37,306 nucleotides of DNA. Origin: an uncultured Clostridium sp. (GTDB lineage Bacteria > Bacillota > Clostridia > TANB77 > CAG-508). Where the stretch lies: assembly GCA_900554815.1 (NCBI GenBank), contig USIO01000013.1, positions 1 to 37,306 on the forward strand, in the 5' to 3' direction. The notes under the pieces were generated by a model that ran no database searches, was not told the DNA's origin, and was given only the letters and a program-made list of their open reading frames with translations. This document shows, one piece after another, positions 34,365-37,306 of this stretch (position 1 is its first letter; every line of letters starts with the position of its first letter). A program made the position numbers and the translations under genes.

Positions 34365-36269
34365 ATGGATAATCAAAAATTTGGAAAGTTCATAAAAGAA
34401 CTAAGAAAAAAATCTAACATGACACAAAAAGAATTAGGAGAAAAATTAAATGTTACAGATAAAGCAGTATCAAAGTGGGAAAGAGGATTAAGTTTTCCAG
34501 ATATTACAATAATAAATTCATTAGCAGAAACATTTGGAATCACATCTTCAGAAATATTAAATGCAGAACTAGGTAAAAAAGAAGAAATAGATATAGAAAA
34601 AGCTGTTCAGGAAGCAGTTGAAAATATAATGAAGGAAAAAGAAAAAAGACAGGAAAAGAGAAAGAAAATACAAAAGATTATAACAATAATATCAACAGTA
34701 TTATTTGTAATTTGTTTTATTATTCAACTTGGATATATAACTATTTTAAGAAAACATGGTTATGAATATGTATCAGACATTGTTTATTATATTATAAATG
34801 AAATTATTGTTATTACAGCTATAATTCCTTCAATATATATTACTCAATATAGCAAAATTAAAAATAAATTGATGAGAAATATAATAGTGACTTGTGTAGC
34901 AAGTATTTTAACGATTACCAATTTTGCATTTATGCTTAACAATGGATTTAAAAATAAGTGTATTGTCAGCTTTTCGAGCGATTTTTCAAATGAATTAGTA
35001 TTAAAGCAGAATAAAGAAACAGGAGAAACAACATTATATAAAAATGCAAAATTATTTATCTTTGCTAAACCAAAAGAAAAATTTTCTTATGCAGTAGAAG
35101 GAAAGATAAAACATCAATGGATAGTAAATGATGTTTGTAGCATTACATATAAGGATAAAGATGGAAAATTAAGAGAATTTGTTGCAACTTATGGAGATAG
35201 AGGTAATGGAATATCATATTATTATGTAACAACGGCTATTTCAGGTGATTGGCAAACAAGAAGTCAATATGGCACTCAAATAGAGATGTCTATGGATTCT
35301 AAAGGGATAAAGATTAAAAAAGATAAAAAGTCAGAAGAATTTGAATATGATAAGATTAAACAATATGGAACACTAGCAATTGTATTGTATAAAAATGAAA
35401 CACCTAAATATGTAATTGCATTAAATAAAGATTGTAAAATAGATGAAAAGACAGGAATTATAAAAAGAGATGGAACAATAACCTTAACAGAAGTTTCAAT
35501 GGAAAAGGCAGTAAAAGAAAAACTATATTGTACTACATACAAAAATGCAAATGATTTAAGTAATTATAATGTTGTTAGTGTAGCTGCTAATGATTATAAG
35601 ATAAAAAATGGTATTCTATATATTAGTTATGATGGAAAAAATACAATAGAAGTACCAGGAGATTTTTCAAATGATAGTTCAAGTTACAATAAATACAATT
35701 ATCAAATTTCAAAAGAAAAAACTATATTTTATTATACTAAAAATCAGAAAAAATATTTAGTATATTCAGATGATATGGGAGTTAATTGGCAAACTGTTGA
35801 ATTAGAAGATAAAGGTTCTATTCAAAATATACAATTTATAGATGCTAATATTGGATTTATGCTTGAATTTGAAGATGTAGCAATGGGAACAGCCTTTGGA
35901 AAAATATCAAAAACAGTTGATGGTGGAAAAACTTGGACTGACATAAGCAATGGTATTGGAGAGAAAAATGAGGAAAGGTTTAAAACAGCAAGTCAAATAA
36001 AATTTATTGATAAAAATACAGGATTTTTAACAATGCCTCTAACTGGTGGAGAAAATTCGGATTTGTATATTACAAGAGATTGTGGAAAAACATTTTCAAA
36101 AGTAAATATTTTAGAAAGTGATATATATGATTATTATAATTTACCAACAATAGAAAATGAAAAAATGTATTTAGAAATAGGGCAAGGATCAGATGGAGAT
36201 TATAATGGTGGAGATTCTAAAAAATATTGTTCAGAAGATAAAGGAAACAGTTGGAATATAGTTAATTAA
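34365..36269 (+). CDS. XRE regulator fused to membrane spans and an extracellular beta-propeller-like domain
   Basis: 634 residues. Residues 1-68 are an XRE helix-turn-helix (FGKFIKELRKKSNMTQKELGEKLNVTDKAVSKWERGLSFPD), then a basic coiled coil (about 75-105), three spans (IITIISTVLFVICFIIQLGY; YYIINEIIVITAIIPSIYI; NIIVTCVASILTITNFAFML), and about 430 outside residues. The last third has BNR/sialidase-like Asp-box turns: SDDMGVNWQTVEL, TVDGGKTWTDIS, TRDCGKTFSKV, SEDKGNSWNIV. This puts a DNA-binding head and an extracellular propeller on one chain, a possible one-component outside-in sensor. GGAAG before the ATG. The N-terminus resembles the 18620 regulator. Confidence 0.85.
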   Translation: MDNQKFGKFIKELRKKSNMTQKELGEKLNVTDKAVSKWERGLSFPDITIINSLAETFGITSSEILNAELGKKEEIDIEKAVQEAVENIMKEKEKRQEKRKKIQKIITIISTVLFVICFIIQLGYITILRKHGYEYVSDIVYYIINEIIVITAIIPSIYITQYSKIKNKLMRNIIVTCVASILTITNFAFMLNNGFKNKCIVSFSSDFSNELVLKQNKETGETTLYKNAKLFIFAKPKEKFSYAVEGKIKHQWIVNDVCSITYKDKDGKLREFVATYGDRGNGISYYYVTTAISGDWQTRSQYGTQIEMSMDSKGIKIKKDKKSEEFEYDKIKQYGTLAIVLYKNETPKYVIALNKDCKIDEKTGIIKRDGTITLTEVSMEKAVKEKLYCTTYKNANDLSNYNVVSVAANDYKIKNGILYISYDGKNTIEVPGDFSNDSSSYNKYNYQISKEKTIFYYTKNQKKYLVYSDDMGVNWQTVELEDKGSIQNIQFIDANIGFMLEFEDVAMGTAFGKISKTVDGGKTWTDISNGIGEKNEERFKTASQIKFIDKNTGFLTMPLTGGENSDLYITRDCGKTFSKVNILESDIYDYYNLPTIENEKMYLEIGQGSDGDYNGGDSKKYCSEDKGNSWNIVN

Positions 36270-36289
36270 ATTTGGAAAGGTAATAAGAA

Positions 36290-36382
36290 ATGAAAAATAA
36301 AATTACTATAATTATAATTTTTATATTAATTGTATTAGCAATTAGCATAAGTCTATATTTAAAAAAGAATAAAATAAAATAG
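36290..36382 (+). CDS. Tiny single-span membrane peptide
   Basis: 30 codons, MKNKITIIIIFILIVLAISISLYLKKNK, a single hydrophobic helix with basic ends. GGAAAGG lies upstream of the ATG at 9 bases; 20 bases after the propeller gene, so co-transcribed, and followed by a terminator. Could modulate the neighbouring membrane regulator (inference). Confidence 0.5.
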   Translation: MKNKITIIIIFILIVLAISISLYLKKNKIK

Positions 36383-36398
36383 AAAATAAAATGTTGAA

Positions 36399-36426
36399 AG
36401 AATAGTTGTAAAATACTATTCTTTTT
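36399..36426 (+). terminator. Terminator
   Basis: AGAATAGT / ACTATTCT perfect stem followed by a T run. Confidence 0.88.
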
Positions 36427-36519
36427 GCCTTTCTTACAAAAATGTAAGGTTATTGTAAGGTAAATCGATGGCAAAGTATGTATAAGAGATTTATAATGAA
36501 AAAAGAAAGGAGAATCACT

Positions 36520-36867
36520 ATGGAAACAATAAAGGAAAAGATAATTGTTATTATAGGAATAGTATTAGTGATAGCATTGTGTTGTGGTGCATATTATATG
36601 CTTGTATATCAGAGTTCAGATTATTATACTCAAATAGATAATACAAAAGTAGAAAAAATATCAAAACATAATATGAACTATGAATATACATTAATATCTT
36701 ATAATAAAAACGGAAAATCAAAAGAAATAACTTTTCAAACAACACGAGAATTAAGAGAAGATGCCTATTTAAAACTAAAAGTGATGATGACTAGAGGTGT
36801 TGTAAATTGGGAAGAAGTACAATTTGATGAAATGCCAGAAACTGTGCAAGAACAATATAACAAATAA
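36520..36867 (+). CDS. YxeA family protein (DUF1093)
   Basis: 115 residues. A signal/anchor span (IIVIIGIVLVIALCCGAYYMLVY) then YYTQIDNTKVEK, YEYTLISYNKNGKSKEITFQTTRELREDAYLKLKV and GVVNWEEVQFDEMPE, which follows the YxeA pattern closely. YxeA proteins are small secreted or anchored OB-like proteins often found beside BceRS-type systems. ATG 36520 chosen for GAAAGGAG at 8 bases; the frame extends to 36478. A response regulator gene follows. Confidence 0.9.
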   Translation: METIKEKIIVIIGIVLVIALCCGAYYMLVYQSSDYYTQIDNTKVEKISKHNMNYEYTLISYNKNGKSKEITFQTTRELREDAYLKLKVMMTRGVVNWEEVQFDEMPETVQEQYNK

Positions 36868-36874
36868 ATAATAC

Positions 36875-36904
36875 AAAAGCAGATCAATATTGATTTGCTT
36901 TTTG
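36875..36904 (+). terminator. Terminator after yxeA-like gene
   Basis: AAAGCAGATCAAT / ATTGATTTGCTTT palindrome (one wobble) ending in a T run. Confidence 0.8.
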
Positions 36905-36933
36905 CACTTATAGAAAAATAAAAAAAGATATGC

Positions 36934-36939
36934 TATAAT
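36934..36939 (+). promoter_or_regulatory. -10 element of the response-regulator gene
   Basis: TATAAT 19 bases before the start codon; no clear -35, which would suit activation by the regulator itself. Confidence 0.5.
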
Positions 36940-36957
36940 GTGGTAGGTGAGAAAAAT

Positions 36958-37306
36958 ATGTCAAATATACTAATAGTAGAAGATGATGAAAAACTAAGTA
37001 AAGAATTAAAAATTTTTTTAGAAAAAAATGGATATACAGCAGTAATATTGCAAAAATTTGATAATGCAGTAGAAGATATTTTAGAAGAAAATTCAGATCT
37101 AATATTACTAGATATAAATTTACCATACACAGATGGGGAATATATTTGCAAAGAAATAAGAAGAACATCAAATGTTCCAATAATAATGGTAACAAGTAGA
37201 GATAATGAAATAGATGAACTATTAAGTTTAAATTATGGAGCAGATCAATATGTGACAAAACCATTCAATATTCAAATTTTACTTGCAAAAATTGCAGGAC
37301 TTTTAA
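36958..37306 (+). CDS. OmpR/BceR-type response regulator, 3' truncated by the window
   Basis: 116 codons visible with no stop. Complete receiver domain: ILIVEDDEKLSKEL (acidic pair), LILLDINLPYTDGEYICKEIRR with the phospho-acceptor Asp near residue 52, PIIMVTSRD with the conserved Thr/Ser, and YGADQYVTKPFNIQILLAKI with the Lys. A winged-helix output domain is expected beyond the end. TAGGTGAG upstream of the ATG. With the YxeA gene just before, a BceRS/VanRS-like envelope-stress or antimicrobial-peptide system is likely. Confidence 0.93.
   Translation, partial: MSNILIVEDDEKLSKELKIFLEKNGYTAVILQKFDNAVEDILEENSDLILLDINLPYTDGEYICKEIRRTSNVPIIMVTSRDNEIDELLSLNYGADQYVTKPFNIQILLAKIAGLL

Noticed and set aside
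1..37306. tRNA or suppressor tRNA gene in the window
   Set aside because: I looked for T-arm-like GGTTCRANNCC and cloverleaf stems in the gaps and saw none; a frame-reading tRNA, if it exists, must be elsewhere.
1..37306. CRISPR array, insertion sequence, integrase or reverse transcriptase
   Set aside because: No regularly spaced repeats beyond the three iteron-like copies, and no transposase, recombinase or RT motifs in any frame.

Overview
The window is very AT-rich and uses AGA as its main arginine codon, TGA as a stop, strong Shine-Dalgarno sites and SpoVG, sortase and CnaB-type surface proteins. This points to a low-GC Gram-positive bacterium, most likely an uncultured gut clostridium; the exact taxon is a guess.

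Layout. (1) About 1-14.1 kb is the transfer half of an integrative conjugative element, all on the + strand: a VirB6/TrbL-like channel protein, an M23 peptidase, a receiver-like cytosolic protein, a class B sortase, a membrane-anchored Ig-like protein, a 1398-residue thioester/CnaB adhesin, SpoVG, a RusA-like/DUF6100-type protein, a structured non-coding segment that may be oriT, a winged-helix Replic_Relax-type protein, the VirD4 coupling ATPase, a triple-S1 RNA-binding protein and a DUF5697-like protein. It ends in iteron-like repeats and a decayed DUF4143 ATPase. (2) 14.7-22.3 kb holds an HU gene and many small housekeeping or accessory genes (MBL hydrolase, YjbR, GIY-YIG, XRE regulator, alpha/beta hydrolase, GNAT, histidine phosphatase). 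(3) 22.4-28.2 kb is a radical-SAM / B12-radical-SAM / methyltransferase / CYTH / P-loop-kinase cluster. (4) 28.2-31.8 kb has a guanylate-kinase-like gene, a small pyrophosphatase-like gene and a HelD-like helicase. (5) 31.9-37.3 kb is regulatory: a broken XRE/zinc-ribbon gene, an ECF sigma/anti-sigma pair, an XRE-membrane-propeller fusion, a YxeA protein and a response regulator cut by the window end.

Main observation. Four conjugation genes (virB6-like, M23 peptidase, Replic_Relax-like, virD4) are interrupted by six apparent +1 frameshifts, and all six have the same form: an in-frame CGG codon followed by A, after which the protein continues one base downstream, in the frame that reads GGA. 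Reading every CGG in the window by eye, I find no other in-frame CGG in any gene I accept. So CGG looks like an unused or unassigned codon in this organism, and the element seems to use CGG-A as a recurrent +1 recoding signal (skipping C and reading GGA as Gly, or reading CGGA as a four-base codon). In every case the unshifted frame stops within about 20 codons, so full-length transfer proteins depend on recoding. I know of no description of such a system.
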